NCBI GenBank assembly: GCA_958510825.1
Contig: OY294047.1
Coordinates: 2,232,001 to 2,296,000, forward strand
Direction: 5' to 3'
DNA: 64,000 bases
DNA from: Brachypterus glaber
Taxonomy: Eukaryota > Arthropoda > Insecta > Coleoptera > Kateretidae
In this document: positions 32,805-44,291 of the stretch, piece after piece
Layout: each line of letters begins with the position of its first letter
Numbering within the stretch: position 1 is the first letter of the stretch
The notes under the pieces: generated by a model
Database searches by the model: none
The model's input: the letters and a program-made list of their open reading frames with translations, nothing else
Told to the model about the DNA's origin: nothing
Program-made: the position numbers and the translations under genes

Positions 32805-35800
32805 ATGGCTTCCGGCGGCATTTCCCTTCAATTTGAAGAATTCAACCCAACAAATCAAGATTTTGTAATATATAGTGAACGTCTTCAACACTTTTTTAAA
32901 GCAAACAATATAAAAGGAGAATTACAAGTTCCCACATTATTAAGTTTAGTAGGAACAGCCACTTACAAACTCCTAAGAGATCTATGTTTCCCGGAAAAGC
33001 CCGCGGATAAGACATTTTTAGAATTAAATGAAATTTTAAGTCAACATTTTTGTAATAAAACCAGTGTTTGGAAACAGCGTCGTAAATTTATGGATCTGGT
33101 TCAGTTGGAAAACGAGACAGTTACCGAATTTTATACGAAATTATTACACGCAGCAAGCGAGTGTAAATTTGACAATCATTTATCGTATATTTTAAAACTG
33201 AGATTTTTAACTGGGCTAAAGAAAGATAGGGCGTATGAAAGACTTACGGAAGAGGGCGAAAATAGTAGTTTAAAGGATTTATTAGAAATAGCTAGGAAAC
33301 ATGAACAAAAAGGTAATGACGAAGCAGAAGACATCAACTTTGTACGCAGACGCAACGGCACAGATGTGCGCAAATTTCAAAGCAGAAAGTTCAAAAACAG
33401 AGATGGAAGATCGAGAAGTCGGTCGAGACGACCAATCCAGAGCCAGCGAGATGAAAACCGAGCAGCGGAGAGCCGGCAACATGGCCAACGTGGCAGTACC
33501 ACCACCATGACGTTGAGTAACTCTTGTTGTTGTTGCGGGAGAAGTCATCAGGGCGTTTGCAAATATAGGTTTGCAAAATGTAATGGATGTGGACAGAAAG
33601 GACATCTAAGACGAGTATGCAGGAAGAAAAATGTTAATTTCGTAGATGAAGAAAATTCAGGAAGAAGCGAGAATGAAACTGACTTGTGGTATGTCGATTG
33701 TGATGTTTTTAATGTAAACAAAGACCAGGTATGCAAAAACGATAATTTTAAAATTGATGTAAATATTTTGAATAAAGATTTTAATATGTTATGTGATACA
33801 GGGAGTTCTATATCTGCTTTACCCTTAGAAATTTATAAAAACAATTTCAAAAATTTTAAATTAAAATTTGATGATGTTACTTTTCGTACTTATAATAATG
33901 CTTATTTTAAACCAAATGGTTATTTTTCAGTTAATGTAAACTTTATGAATAAAAATAAAAATATCAAATTTTATGTTATAGATGGAGCCAGCGGTTGCAT
34001 CTTGGGAAGGAATTTCTTGGAGTCTTTCGGGGTAAATCTGCAGATGGTGAACCAAATTTCGACACAGTCTAGGATAGAACGGATTATAGAAAATTTTCCC
34101 GAGGTTTTCACAGATAAACTAGGAAAATTTAAATTAGGGCAAATCGATTTACATCTAAAGAAAGATGCGGTACCTGTGTTTCTTAAAAGTCGCAACGTTC
34201 CTTTGGCATATAAGAAGAAATTGGATGATGAATTAACACGTCTAGAAAAGGAAGGTATTATTGAAAAAACAGACACTTCGGACTGGGCCAGCCCTTTGGT
34301 AGTGGTTTTGAAAGAAAATCAATCTTTAAGGGTATGTACTGACTATAAATCTACTGTAAATAAACACCTAGCTGATATGCAATATCCGTTACCACGTCCG
34401 GAAGAAATTTTATTTAAATTAAGGGGAGGAAAAAGATTTACTATTTTGGATATGTCACAAGCATATTTACAATTTGAGGTAACTCCTGAAGCTAGTAAAA
34501 TTTTAACTTGGGCGACACCGAAGGGGCTATTTTTTTGTAAAAGATTACCATTTGGGGTAAAAATAGCCAGTTTTGCATTTCAGAAGAAAATAGAGGGTTT
34601 ACTTTCAGATTTAGATATGGTTGTTAATTTTCTAGATGATATCATCATAACGGGAAAAGATGAAATAGAGCACGAGAGTAATTTAAGAAAGGTTTTGGAA
34701 AAATTTTCAGCAGCTGGATTAACCTTAAATGTCCAAAAATGCAGGTTTATGCAGGCAGATTTAGAGGTGCTAGGACATAGATTAACAGAAGAAGGTGTAA
34801 AAAGGTCAGAAAAAAAGGTAGAAGCAATTTTGAAAGCGGAAAAACCAACAAATATTACCGAGGTAAGATCTTTATTAGGGATGATTAATTATTACTCAAA
34901 CTCTATTCCGAGAGCCTCAGAACTTTTAAAACCAATTTATAATCTTTTAAAAAAAGAAAATGATAATAAAATCTCTTGGAATAAAGATTGTGAGGATGCA
35001 TTTTTTAAAGTAAAGAAAATTCTAACTTCAGACAGCATTTTAGTTCATTTTAACCCAGACTTACCGGTTTACCTTTATTCCGATGCTAGTTTAAAAGGTA
35101 TAAGTGGCATATTGGTTCACAAGATGCCTAACGGTCAAGAAAGACCTATTTCCTTTTGTAGTAGAACACTTTCGAAATCAGAAGAAAATTGGCCTCCAGT
35201 TCATTTAGAAGGTTTAGCAATTTACTATTCACTTAATAAATTTTATCAATTTTTGCATGGATTAAAATTTTTTATTAAAACTGATGCAAAAACTCTAGTT
35301 TCCCTATTTAAACATGATAGAAAAATGCCAGCTATGTATATAAACCGTTTACAGCGTTGGAATGTTTTTTTGAGTAATTTTAATTACGAAATAAGTCATG
35401 TTTCGGGTTCACAAAATTTAATTGCAGATTATCTTTCTAGAAAACCTATTAAAAAGTCAATTAAAAACGATAAAGGTGATTATTTAATGTTTACTGAAAA
35501 ATGTGACGATTGGCCTTTAAATAACGAAGCAATGATAGAAGCAACCAAAAATGACAGAGAGCTAAGTGAGGTTATGAATTACGTCAAAACAAACAGATGG
35601 CCAGATAAGGTTAGAGAAGAATTAAAGAGTTATAAGGCAAGAAAAGATGAACTAACGATGGAAAAAGGCATATTATTATGGGGATACCGAGTAATAGTCC
35701 CGAAGAAGCTAAGAAAACAAGTATTGGAAGAATTACATGGACAGAACCATTTTGGGTGTAATAAAACAAAATACTTAGCGAGAGCGTATGTCTACTGGCC

Positions 35801-37181
35801 AAATATTGACGAATCTATAGAGAAAGAGTGCAAAAATTGTATATTTTGCCTAGAAAACAGTCACATGCCACCGAAAAACAAGTTAACTCCGTGGAAGTTA
35901 GAAACTAGACCATGGGCTAGATTGAATGCAGATTACTGTCAACTGGAAGGTAAAGATTATTTGGTGATGACAGACGCGTACACCAAATGGCCTGAAATAA
36001 TACCTATGAGAGGTCTGACATCAATAGAACTGGAAGAAAAACTGAAGGAAATCTATGCAAGGTGGGGATTACCCAAGGAAATCATTTTCGATAACTCCAC
36101 AACTTTCAAAGCAAGTAATATCCAAGAATTTCTGAGAAGAAATGGTGTTAAGGTATCATATTCACCACCTTATCATCAAGCCAGTAATGGAGGTAGTGAG
36201 AAAAGTGTCCAGACTTTTAAACGCAATATGAAAGCAAGATTGAGTGACCCAAGAAACAAAGGAAAAACAACAAACATGATTTTATCAGAATACCTGTTCT
36301 CGTACAGAATAACACCACATTGCAGTACAAAAAAGTCACCGAGTGAACTAATGTTGGACAGAAAACTACGAACAAGGTTGGATATGCTAAGAGAAAACCC
36401 AGAAAGTGAAAGAAAAGACGGAAAAGTTACGTCAAACTTGAGAAAAGAACAAGAAAGACAAAAGAAGTACCACAGAGGGGGAAATAGAAGTCTAGAAGTG
36501 GGAGAAAAAGTAATGGTAAGGGAATATAAAATAAACCAAACAAAAAAATGGGTAAAAGCCACAGTAACAGAGAAATTAGGAAATAGTGTATACAACTGTA
36601 GACTGGAAAATGGAAATATTTACAAAAGACATATAGACCAGATCATAAGAAGAGGTGAAAACCAAAATTTGACAGAAGGAGAAGTGAAACCAAAAATTTT
36701 TGAAGAAAATAAAGAAAACAACAGCATAACTAGGTATAAAACACTTTATATTTTTCCAGAACAATCTACTCCGGAAACTCCACCCCAAGACGACCCAGAA
36801 AACCACCAGGGGCTGGAACCCCCAGTGCCTACTGAAAATCACCAAGACACAGAAGGGCCTCCAACAGAACCATCCCGAAAGACCCCACTGGAGATTCCTA
36901 CCCAGAATGCACTTAAGGCGAGCAAAAATATAACTGGGGTAAGCAATATAGCAAATAAAAATGACATAACTGTACCTGGCAGTTCAAAATTTGTAAATTT
37001 AAATGTAAAAAGTGACAATGTTTTAAATGAATGTAAAAATGACCAAATTTCTAAAAGAAATATTAATATAGAAAAAACAATTAGTCCAGTAACCTTTCAT
37101 GGTAAAACTTTTACCAGGACAGGACGGGAAATAATTAAACCTAAAAGATTCAAAGATTTTGTTGATAATTGTATAGACTAA
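32805..37181 (+). CDS. gag-pol polyprotein of the LTR retrotransposon
   Basis: 1458 aa in one frame. Gag covers about 1-240, then CCHC zinc knuckles at about 240-275 (CNGCGQKGHLRRVC). The aspartic protease has DTG near 331. The reverse transcriptase holds FLDD near 608-611 (family YLDD/FLDD). RNase H has DAS near 759 and TDAK near 826. The integrase has a zinc domain with CKNCIFC near 1009 and a D-D-35-E triad at Asp-1043, Asp-1096 and Glu-1132. The tail after about 1300 is Pro/Glu/Asn-rich, with no envelope-like segment or membrane span. Gag and Pol share one frame, so no frameshift is needed. The ATG at 32805 is the first in the leader, 64 bp after the LTR. Such proteins are often labelled K02A2.6-like in insects. 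Confidence 0.95.
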   Translation: MASGGISLQFEEFNPTNQDFVIYSERLQHFFKANNIKGELQVPTLLSLVGTATYKLLRDLCFPEKPADKTFLELNEILSQHFCNKTSVWKQRRKFMDLVQLENETVTEFYTKLLHAASECKFDNHLSYILKLRFLTGLKKDRAYERLTEEGENSSLKDLLEIARKHEQKGNDEAEDINFVRRRNGTDVRKFQSRKFKNRDGRSRSRSRRPIQSQRDENRAAESRQHGQRGSTTTMTLSNSCCCCGRSHQGVCKYRFAKCNGCGQKGHLRRVCRKKNVNFVDEENSGRSENETDLWYVDCDVFNVNKDQVCKNDNFKIDVNILNKDFNMLCDTGSSISALPLEIYKNNFKNFKLKFDDVTFRTYNNAYFKPNGYFSVNVNFMNKNKNIKFYVIDGASGCILGRNFLESFGVNLQMVNQISTQSRIERIIENFPEVFTDKLGKFKLGQIDLHLKKDAVPVFLKSRNVPLAYKKKLDDELTRLEKEGIIEKTDTSDWASPLVVVLKENQSLRVCTDYKSTVNKHLADMQYPLPRPEEILFKLRGGKRFTILDMSQAYLQFEVTPEASKILTWATPKGLFFCKRLPFGVKIASFAFQKKIEGLLSDLDMVVNFLDDIIITGKDEIEHESNLRKVLEKFSAAGLTLNVQKCRFMQADLEVLGHRLTEEGVKRSEKKVEAILKAEKPTNITEVRSLLGMINYYSNSIPRASELLKPIYNLLKKENDNKISWNKDCEDAFFKVKKILTSDSILVHFNPDLPVYLYSDASLKGISGILVHKMPNGQERPISFCSRTLSKSEENWPPVHLEGLAIYYSLNKFYQFLHGLKFFIKTDAKTLVSLFKHDRKMPAMYINRLQRWNVFLSNFNYEISHVSGSQNLIADYLSRKPIKKSIKNDKGDYLMFTEKCDDWPLNNEAMIEATKNDRELSEVMNYVKTNRWPDKVREELKSYKARKDELTMEKGILLWGYRVIVPKKLRKQVLEELHGQNHFGCNKTKYLARAYVYWPNIDESIEKECKNCIFCLENSHMPPKNKLTPWKLETRPWARLNADYCQLEGKDYLVMTDAYTKWPEIIPMRGLTSIELEEKLKEIYARWGLPKEIIFDNSTTFKASNIQEFLRRNGVKVSYSPPYHQASNGGSEKSVQTFKRNMKARLSDPRNKGKTTNMILSEYLFSYRITPHCSTKKSPSELMLDRKLRTRLDMLRENPESERKDGKVTSNLRKEQERQKKYHRGGNRSLEVGEKVMVREYKINQTKKWVKATVTEKLGNSVYNCRLENGNIYKRHIDQIIRRGENQNLTEGEVKPKIFEENKENNSITRYKTLYIFPEQSTPETPPQDDPENHQGLEPPVPTENHQDTEGPPTEPSRKTPLEIPTQNALKASKNITGVSNIANKNDITVPGSSKFVNLNVKSDNVLNECKNDQISKRNINIEKTISPVTFHGKTFTRTGREIIKPKRFKDFVDNCID

Positions 37182-37877
37182 TTATTTTTTCTATAAAGTT
37201 TATTGTTGAGATAAATTGACATTTTTATAAAATTTATTTTAAAGTTAACTATTTTATTTTATATAAAGTTCAGATATTTTTTTTATTTTCAAGATTTTTA
37301 AAGAAAAACAAAAAAATTTTTTTTTCTCATTTCTATGGAAAGAAAAAACTAATTTGTATAACTTAATTTTACTGAAATAAAAACCAACTCACACTGAGTT
37401 ACAAAAACAATTAATAAACTTGACTTTAAAATAAATAATATACCTATATTTTTTTTTAAAAATAATTTTTTTTGATAGGAAAATAAAATACAAAATTTCA
37501 TTAAATAATATTTATTTAAATATAACACACTAAAAATATCCTACCTGAAATAAACAATTTTATAACTCTAAGTTACAAAACTTAAAAACTAAATATTTAA
37601 TTATTTTTTTATATAAATTACATAACAAAAGAAGGGGAGAGTAGGGATATAGGATACATATCAAATAAAACAAAAGGTAAATATTTAAATAATGTTTATT
37701 TGATCGAAAATATAAAAATGAAATTAGTTAACAATTGTTAGTACAATACTTACCTGTAAAATACCATACTTACTTGTTTGTTTACCATAGTAGTAATGTT
37801 AGTGAAATGTTAATTTTTGAACTTACATTTAAGTTAAACATTTAAATAAAAGGGTATACAAACAATCAGTAGGGGGG
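37182..37877 (+). other. 3' untranslated part of the retrotransposon and polypurine tract
   Basis: About 690 bp of A/T-rich sequence without a long frame. AGTAGGGGGG at 37868-37877, directly before the 3' LTR, is the likely plus-strand primer. Confidence 0.7.
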
Positions 37878-38105
37878 TGTAATATCCCGGCGCATGCGCA
37901 TCGGATCGTGCGCATCCAAGCGCCGTCTTGACGGACATATATCCGTTAGTCAGTATTCTAGTCACGTAGTGTCAAGTTGATATATATATGTATATTTGTA
38001 TGTTTGTGTGTGGCCACCGTTAGTTATAATAAATGTATTAAAGATACATGTTGAAGTTTCCTATACTAATCCATATTCTACTACCACTAACCACCAGTTA
38101 TTACA
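37878..38105 (+). repeat. 3' LTR
   Basis: 228 bp; I see no difference from the 5' LTR. Confidence 0.95.
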
Positions 38106-38225
38106 GTATCTCAAAAATTCAGCACAGCCATGCATCTCTCGAGTAGCATCTTCCAAAGGTTTTCCGTTGTCTAAAGTTTCCAAAGCAGCCAGACTCTTGG
38201 CATCTCTTTCAATTAATTCAGCAAG
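38106..38225 (-). pseudogene. ALDH-B exon 3, 5' piece
   Basis: [17 protein letters not shown] to CAEFLRY, then directly the 3' LTR edge. The last five bases (plus strand GTATC, 38106-38110) are one copy of the target duplication. Confidence 0.95.
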
Positions 38226-38338
38226 CTTAATAATTAAAAAAAAAACATGTAGGGTTATTCCATTAAATCGTGACATGAGTGGCTTTAAATAAAATACAGA
38301 TTATTATTAGCCAGCTTAAGGCGTTCATAAGTTATCGT

Positions 38339-38589
38339 CAACGAACTAATAACTCTTCTCTCTAGAATAGGCATTTCATTCGTTAAAACTGACAAAAACG
38401 TCGGCAACATAAACATTCGTCTGTCCTACTCGCGCATCTTTGTTCTAATAGAGACAACAATATCAGTTACTGGTAATTATTGTTCAGGCCTGAATATACC
38501 TACTATTTGTTTACAAACAAACCAAGATGTTGGCGATACCTTATTTTAACAGTATACGTATTCTAGAAAGAAGAGTTATTAGTTCGTTG
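38339..38589. repeat. 251-bp MITE with 8-bp target duplication, ALDH-B intron 2
   Basis: 30-bp terminal repeats CAACGAACTAATAACTCTTC and complement. GTTATCGT stands on both sides (38331-38338 and 38590-38597), as hAT-type transposases produce. The flanking repeat is seen uninterrupted near 30630. Confidence 0.85.
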
Positions 38590-38797
38590 GTTATCGTGCC
38601 CACAATATTTCTCGGGCAGAACGACTGACAAAAATAAATCGATGGAAAGATCGACCGACTGATTCACCGACTGATTCAAAGGTTCTTTGATCACCTCTTG
38701 TTTTTTTTTTATTCGACTTATTCTGAATTTAAAAAAAAAATGATGATTAGAGTGTCCTTAGACAGTACTCAATGCCAATAATAAATTGCTTACTTAC

Positions 38798-39004
38798 CTT
38801 GTTGATCAATTTTCCTCTGGCAGAAGCATCCATCTTTCTCCATTCGGATCCTCTAGCGAAAGCCTTTTTGGCTGCTTGGACAGCAATGTCTACATCTTCT
38901 TTGTCACCTTCAGCTACATCAGCTATTTTCTTACCGTTGCATGGGTTTTCAGTGGCGAAAGTTTTTTTGCTTACTGCATCAACAAATTCATTGTTGATGA
39001 AGAG
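38798..39004 (-). CDS. ALDH-B exon 2
   Basis: 207 nt, [10 protein letters not shown] to ARGKLINK. One base differs from ALDH-A exon 2. Confidence 0.95.
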
Positions 39005-39848
39005 CTGGGAATAAAAATCAAGGCAGTTAGTTGAATATCGAATAACGCGTAGTGATTTTATGATTTTGTGAATGTTGCTTAAGAATGGCTGTTTTTTAAG
39101 GAAATTTATTGAATATGCCAAAACTGCCATAATTTATGCAGCCTTTCATTAAAAAAAAATAACTCTTATAGTACAATTTTTTTTATAAGAATCTTCTCAT
39201 TATTAGAGCTAAATGTCATTTTTGACGGTTATAACTTTACTTGGATGACTTGAAATTGGATTCAGCATTAAAAAATATGTAAGAAAACATTAAAATAAAG
39301 TTGCGTATAAAACCCTTCTAAACTAATGTGACAACTGGTCGGATAGAAGTATCCGTTTACCGGGGGCACACAAAAATTAAATTAAAAAAAATATTTGTAA
39401 AGTAAATAAACAATTGAGACTATATTTGATTAATGCGCCTGTCATGTTGGCACTTTTATTGCAAGGTGAGTCACTTGGATCCATGAAATACAAAAAAAAA
39501 ATTAAAAGATTTATTTTTATTTTTAAAGGATAATTATCCTTTTTTCGTGTTTCAAGTGACTCTGTGCAATAACAGCGTCGACATGAAAGTCCATTCCCTA
39601 AAATATTGTTTCATAGCTCAGCTCTTCCCAGGTACCGGTCGTTACTAGAATATACTAGAATGATAAGCAGTCCGGCCCCCAGAAAGTCTAATCCAAAAAA
39701 TAATAAAAATACATGAAAGTTACAAAGTGTCTATTTAAAAATTAGTTTTTAAAGTTCTATTTTTGCGAGCCCCTGGCAAATAAATAAAAAAGTCTGGCTA
39801 CCTTCAAATTTTAAAAATATCTTGTTTTTAAATATTTTTTTATATACA

Positions 39849-40812
39849 GAGCGGTCCAAAAGTCCGGCCGAAATCATGGCGACCACCGTAACATTTTTTT
39901 TAAAAATGGCACTGTTAAAATTAGAAAAAAATTGTATTCTTTAAATATAAGTAAACATACCTACAAAATTTCACAATGACATATTTTTTCTTTCTACAGT
40001 GCGGTCCAAAAGTCACCCCCCCCCCCTCTTAACTTTTGAACGAGTTTAGATATCGACTTCAAATTTAGAACTCTTAAATAAGACAACTTAAACTATCTTT
40101 AAGCATATATTTGATACTTTTAGCTCTTAAAATGTAGGCAGGGGGACATGGGGCGACATTTTTTAAAATAGAAAGGTGGGTCGTGTGATACATCATTTTA
40201 AAGCTTATAAAATTCTCTATTTAACTGTTTATTTTTTATTTTTTTTTAAACATTTTTTTTGGGTTTAAAATAGGGTTGAAAATGGGTATTTTTGTCAAAA
40301 TTTCTCTAAACAATCCAAACAATTTTTTAAAAATGCCTAATTTCATAATGAAAAAAAGTAAATTATACTTTTAAACTAATTTTAGTTGACATAAATAAAA
40401 ATTAACAAAAAAAAACTTAAAAATTTAATTTAAAACATGTTTAAAAATTTTAAAACTGTATGGTTATATAGAGAATTTTAAAGGCTTTAAAATGATGTAT
40501 CACACGACCCCCCTTTCCATTTAAAATTTTTTTTCCCCATTTTAGAGATAAAAGTATCAAATATATGCTTAAAGATAGTTTAAATTGTTTTATTTAAGAG
40601 TTATAAATTTGAAATCGATATCTCAACTCGTTCAAAAGTTAAGAGGGGGGGGGGGGGTGACTTTTGGACCGCACTGTAGAAAGAAAAAATATGTCATTGT
40701 GAAATTTTGTAGGTATGTTTACTTATATTTAAAGAATACAATTTTTTTTCTAATTTTAACAATGCCATTTTTAAAAAAAATGTTACGGTGGTCGCCATGA
40801 TTTCGGCCGGAC
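39849..40812. repeat. inverted-repeat element hosting a second one
   Basis: The outer arms read GTCCGGCCGAAATCATGGCG and complement, about 140 bp each, on both sides of the element at 39997-40676. Confidence 0.7.
39997..40676. repeat. Tc1-like MITE, nested
   Basis: CAGTGCGGTCCAAAAGTCAC and its complement are the tips, with TA on both sides (CTA / TAG). About 150-bp arms follow. A half copy without the tips is at about 19840-20330. Confidence 0.75.
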
Positions 40813-41090
40813 TAAAAAAAAAGTGGGATATTACTCAGTATTGAAGTCGCTATAGCCCCATATCTAGAAGAAAAATTTTTGGCTAAAAAATAACAAAATG
40901 GCAGACGTGTTTGTTATTTTTTGGGAAAAAGGATTTCTTTAATGCTGAATAATATCCCGTTTTTTTTTTAGTCGATCCAAACGGCAGGAATCATGGCGAC
41001 CACCGTTTTTTGATGTTTTAAAAAAAAAATATATATATGGCAAAAAAATAGGCCCTTAAACAATCTAAAAAGAAAATTTTTGTATTCTTT

Positions 41091-41868
41091 CCCAGGTAGC
41101 AAGGGATGTTATATTACAAGAAATTAACATCACTTTTGGGTGTATTTTTAAACTAAATCATAACATCACATAATATTGAAAAATAACATGTATTTAACAT
41201 CACATTTGCAACGTAACACGTGTGACGTGACAACCATGTTATTTAATAACAAATAATTAGCAACGCTGTGAATATATCGCATGTCACATATTAACGTGGC
41301 TTTCACGTGAATGTCATGTTATTTTGCTTCTCACCGACGTTCGAAGCAAAAAAATCGATATAAGATGATGTTGATAGAGTAAATTATTATAAGGAAATTG
41401 AATACACATTATACGATTTCCAATGGATAGGGGGCTCTGCCGGGCTTCTCAAGACCACGGACACGGATTAAAGGAATGTATTCTCCGCTTAATCTGCAAT
41501 TTCATATTTAGAATCTATCTGTTTCAATATGTGATTGTTTCAATTACTGATAAATTTTAAATTCGATTTTTTATAGGGTTATAGCGTTTTTAATGGTTTT
41601 AATTTAGAAAAAGCTAATATCCTAGAATATTATTTAAATATTAAAGTACCAGTAACGGCATCCATAAGATATTAGATATAACAGGAATGTGGATTTATGA
41701 TGTCACAAACACGTTATTTTCGGGATGTCATTGTGTGATGTTATTAGGGGCGGACTTAGGACATCCCCACCATGCTACATTCTTGTTAAATGAGACTACA
41801 ATCTTAACATCACATGTCACATATTAACGTGACTTTCACGTGAATGTCATGTTATTTTGCTACCTGGG
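41091..41868. repeat. CCC-ended palindromic-word element (AACATCACAT/ACGTG words)
   Basis: Ends CCCAGGTAGCAA and TTGC/TACCTGGG. The target duplication is TT by comparison with the related sequence at 39955 (ATTCTTTAAATAT). The interior is rich in AACATCAC, CACGTGA and CATGTTATT words. An inverted copy at 53348-55087 is split by another element, and this copy shows the empty site. Confidence 0.75.
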
Positions 41869-42014
41869 TTAAATATAAAAAAATGTTTAAAAACAAAATA
41901 TTTTTAAAATTTTAAGGTAGAAAGGCTCCTTAATAATACTAATAATATATTGATTGTAATTAACATAAAAAATACAATTATTAATAATATATTGTTAAAA
42001 TGATGAAAACTTAC

Positions 42015-42044
42015 TTGTGTGTATTTAATTTCAGCGGTGTTCAT
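42015..42044 (-). CDS. ALDH-B exon 1 (coding part)
   Basis: Ten codons, MNTAEIKYTQ, then a GTAAGT donor. One codon longer than in ALDH-A. Confidence 0.85.
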
Positions 42045-42139
42045 TTTTCAGTAGCACTAAAGTCGTCCAAGCAGTCGAATTTGCTAATGTAAAACCCAGA
42101 ACAAATTCTTCAATTTAAAGAGAGATTTATCAATTTGGA

Positions 42140-42152
42140 ACAGTACCGTATT
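42140..42152 (-). promoter_or_regulatory. conserved 13-mer upstream of ALDH-B
   Basis: AATACGGTACTGT on the minus strand, 96 bp before the ATG, the same word and distance as in ALDH-A. The rest of the two 5' regions is diverged. Confidence 0.45.
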
Positions 42153-42339
42153 ATATTAATTTAAGTTTACATATTAATTTATATAAAATAAACAATGAAA
42201 AACACAAAATTAATAAAAAAAAAACAGAAAAATTGGGCACCTATTGATACAATTTTCTTTTTGTAGACTAGTGTAATTAATTTTGGTGGATTGACTGTAA
42301 ATTTTGTATTCAGAACGTAAAATTCTATTTTTTTATTTA

Positions 42340-42455
42340 GGGAACGTTCAAGTATTACGTAACGTAAATTTTGATCATTTTGGACCCCCCCTGTAACGCT
42401 ATTTTCCTATACCATGCATTAACTGGGCGTAACACTCCAAAATGGGAGGGCTAGC
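42340..42455. repeat. GGGAACG MITE, right end missing
   Basis: Starts GGGAACGTTCAAGTATTACG and follows the 44791 copy to GGGCGTAACACTCCAAAATGG, then stops. C-rich tracts follow. Confidence 0.6.
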
Positions 42456-42534
42456 CCCCCCAGATTTTGTTAAGCCCCCCCCCCCCCCCAAATTAAACTA
42501 TAAAAGTAAAATTACGCATATATTTTTTACATAT

Positions 42535-43196
42535 CGTCCACTAAAGGCTCTAGTTGTCTAACTCCAAATTTTTCAAAAATGAGATTTTTATCAAATTTGC
42601 TTCATTATCTGATTACCAACATACTTCAAAAAAAAAAGTTGCATTAAACCAATATCAGCCTCAAAAAATGCAAAAATGTAAATATTTTAAGTCGCTAAGT
42701 GTCTAACTCCATCATATGATTGTGAGAAAACAATTAAATGAGAACTGTCACTAATGTCAAACTATTTCTCGACAACAGGGGATCCCGTTTCAAATATTTG
42801 TTAATTTACTGTTTGATGATAATTATAATTATTGCCATTAATAATGTATATATATTATGCCTACCTAGTAGTAATATTATATATTAAATATAAAAATATA
42901 ATTTTTTTGTAATAATATTACGCGATATAATACGATAGGTATCCTCCTTTATCTTCCCTTGGAGTTAGACCATTAGTGAATTTAGATTCTGTGGTTAAAA
43001 TTTAATTTTCAAATAATTTATATAAAATTGATAACAATGAAAAGTTTTAAATACATTAACACATTTCAAACATTTTTACCTGTGAACAAGCTAGTTTTAA
43101 AGTTCTAAATTGCTATAATTAAGTTTTAAATCGTTTTTTACGTCTCCTGAAAAATATGACGTTTTGGAGTTAGACCGTTAGAGCCTTTAGATGACG
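42535..43196. repeat. word-repeat element (GTCTAACTCCA) with 17-bp direct flanks
   Basis: Imperfect 34-bp inverted ends around CTAAAGGCTCTA and TAGAGCCTTTAG. The word GTCTAACTCCA occurs near 42557 and 42703, and inverted near 42961 and 43156. A 17-bp direct repeat ATATATTTTTTACATAT stands on both sides. Confidence 0.65.
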
Positions 43197-43213
43197 ATAT
43201 ATTTTTTACATAT

Positions 43214-44291
43214 ACATATATGTATAGGGGGCTTAAGCCCCCCCCCCCTAATTTGGACCTGATTAGGCCCCTGGGTAGCAATAGAGATGTCGCATCATGA
43301 GACAAACAGACGGACTTTTTATTGCAGGGTAAATATAAGACTATGCTGCCCTATTGTTGGTGATAAAAAGGGAACATTTTTGACAAAAAAAAACAAAAAA
43401 GAAAAAATTAAAAAAATGTCTTTATCAAAAACGAAAAACAGTGGATAAGGTCTAAATTTTAAGTCTTTAGCTCAAAGCGATTTTGAGTTATCTTCGTCAC
43501 AATTTCCCGGTGAGATCAACAGACAGGCCGAGAGACAGGATATTTTCGCGGGAATCATCTTTCTTTAGATAAAACGTCGAAAAACATAAAAATGCAACAA
43601 AAAAAATCAAAATTGTTATACTAACGAAATTGTGCAAGATTCCTTAGAGAAAAGAGGAAGACAAGTCATTCTTAGGGCTGTAGCGTAATTTAAACGTCGT
43701 GTTTAGAATTTCTCCCTAATTTTCGTATAATCTAATAAAATTCTTCAAACAGCGCTAAACGAGCGCAAAATTATTTAATACGGATCATGAACGTCCAAAT
43801 TTAGATAATACCTTTCTTGATAAGGTTATTATTTCATACAAAAATAGATATTAAATGGGTAAATAAATATATTTGCTATTATTACACTTATCTCGCCAGT
43901 TAAAGATTGTAAAATTTAACAAAGCATTGTCATGACATATAAAAAAAATCTATTTTTTTTTTCAAGTCTTTTGAAACTCCTTTTTTTTTCGAAAAAAACA
44001 GAGGGGTGAACCACAATGAGAAGACCGTGTTCAAAAGCACTTTTTCACGTCACGTCAAGAAGTCTTTTTTAGAATTCAGAAATACTAATAAAAAATCTAG
44101 AAAAATGTGGGTGTGGTAGGTGAAATTTCTTACTTCAAAAGATTTATCTTTTACAAAAAAATAATTTGATAATTTTTCTTTTTTTGATTTTTAAACTTTT
44201 CCTTTTTTGATTTATTTTTCATTTTTTAAATGAAGTAATAGGAAAACTATTTTTTTGTTGGCAGCATTTTTTTAATTTTAAATAAAGGTCT
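43214..44291. other. non-coding stretch
   Basis: A C-run and AT-rich sequence with fragments of the GACAGACGG-type repeats near 43298 and 43520. No gene found. Confidence 0.4.

Larger units (their letters stand above)
32514..38105 (+). mobile_element. intact Ty3/gypsy LTR retrotransposon
   Basis: 5592 bp with two 228-bp LTRs (TGTAAT...ATTACA), identical by eye, a 5-bp target duplication GTATC, a primer-binding region, one uninterrupted gag-pol frame, no envelope frame, and a G-rich polypurine tract before the 3' LTR. RT-RNaseH before integrase is the Ty3/gypsy order. Everything needed for mobility in the family appears present, and identical LTRs point to very recent insertion. It lies in exon 3 of ALDH-B in the opposite direction. 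Confidence 0.96.

Noticed and set aside
33176..36845. Several minus-strand frames under the gag-pol gene
   Set aside because: Shadows of the 1458-aa plus-strand frame; no domains.
38772..39034. Plus-strand frames over ALDH-B exon 2 (and the same at 19517-19789)
   Set aside because: Antisense shadows of a conserved exon; the minus strand reads clear ALDH sequence with splice sites.
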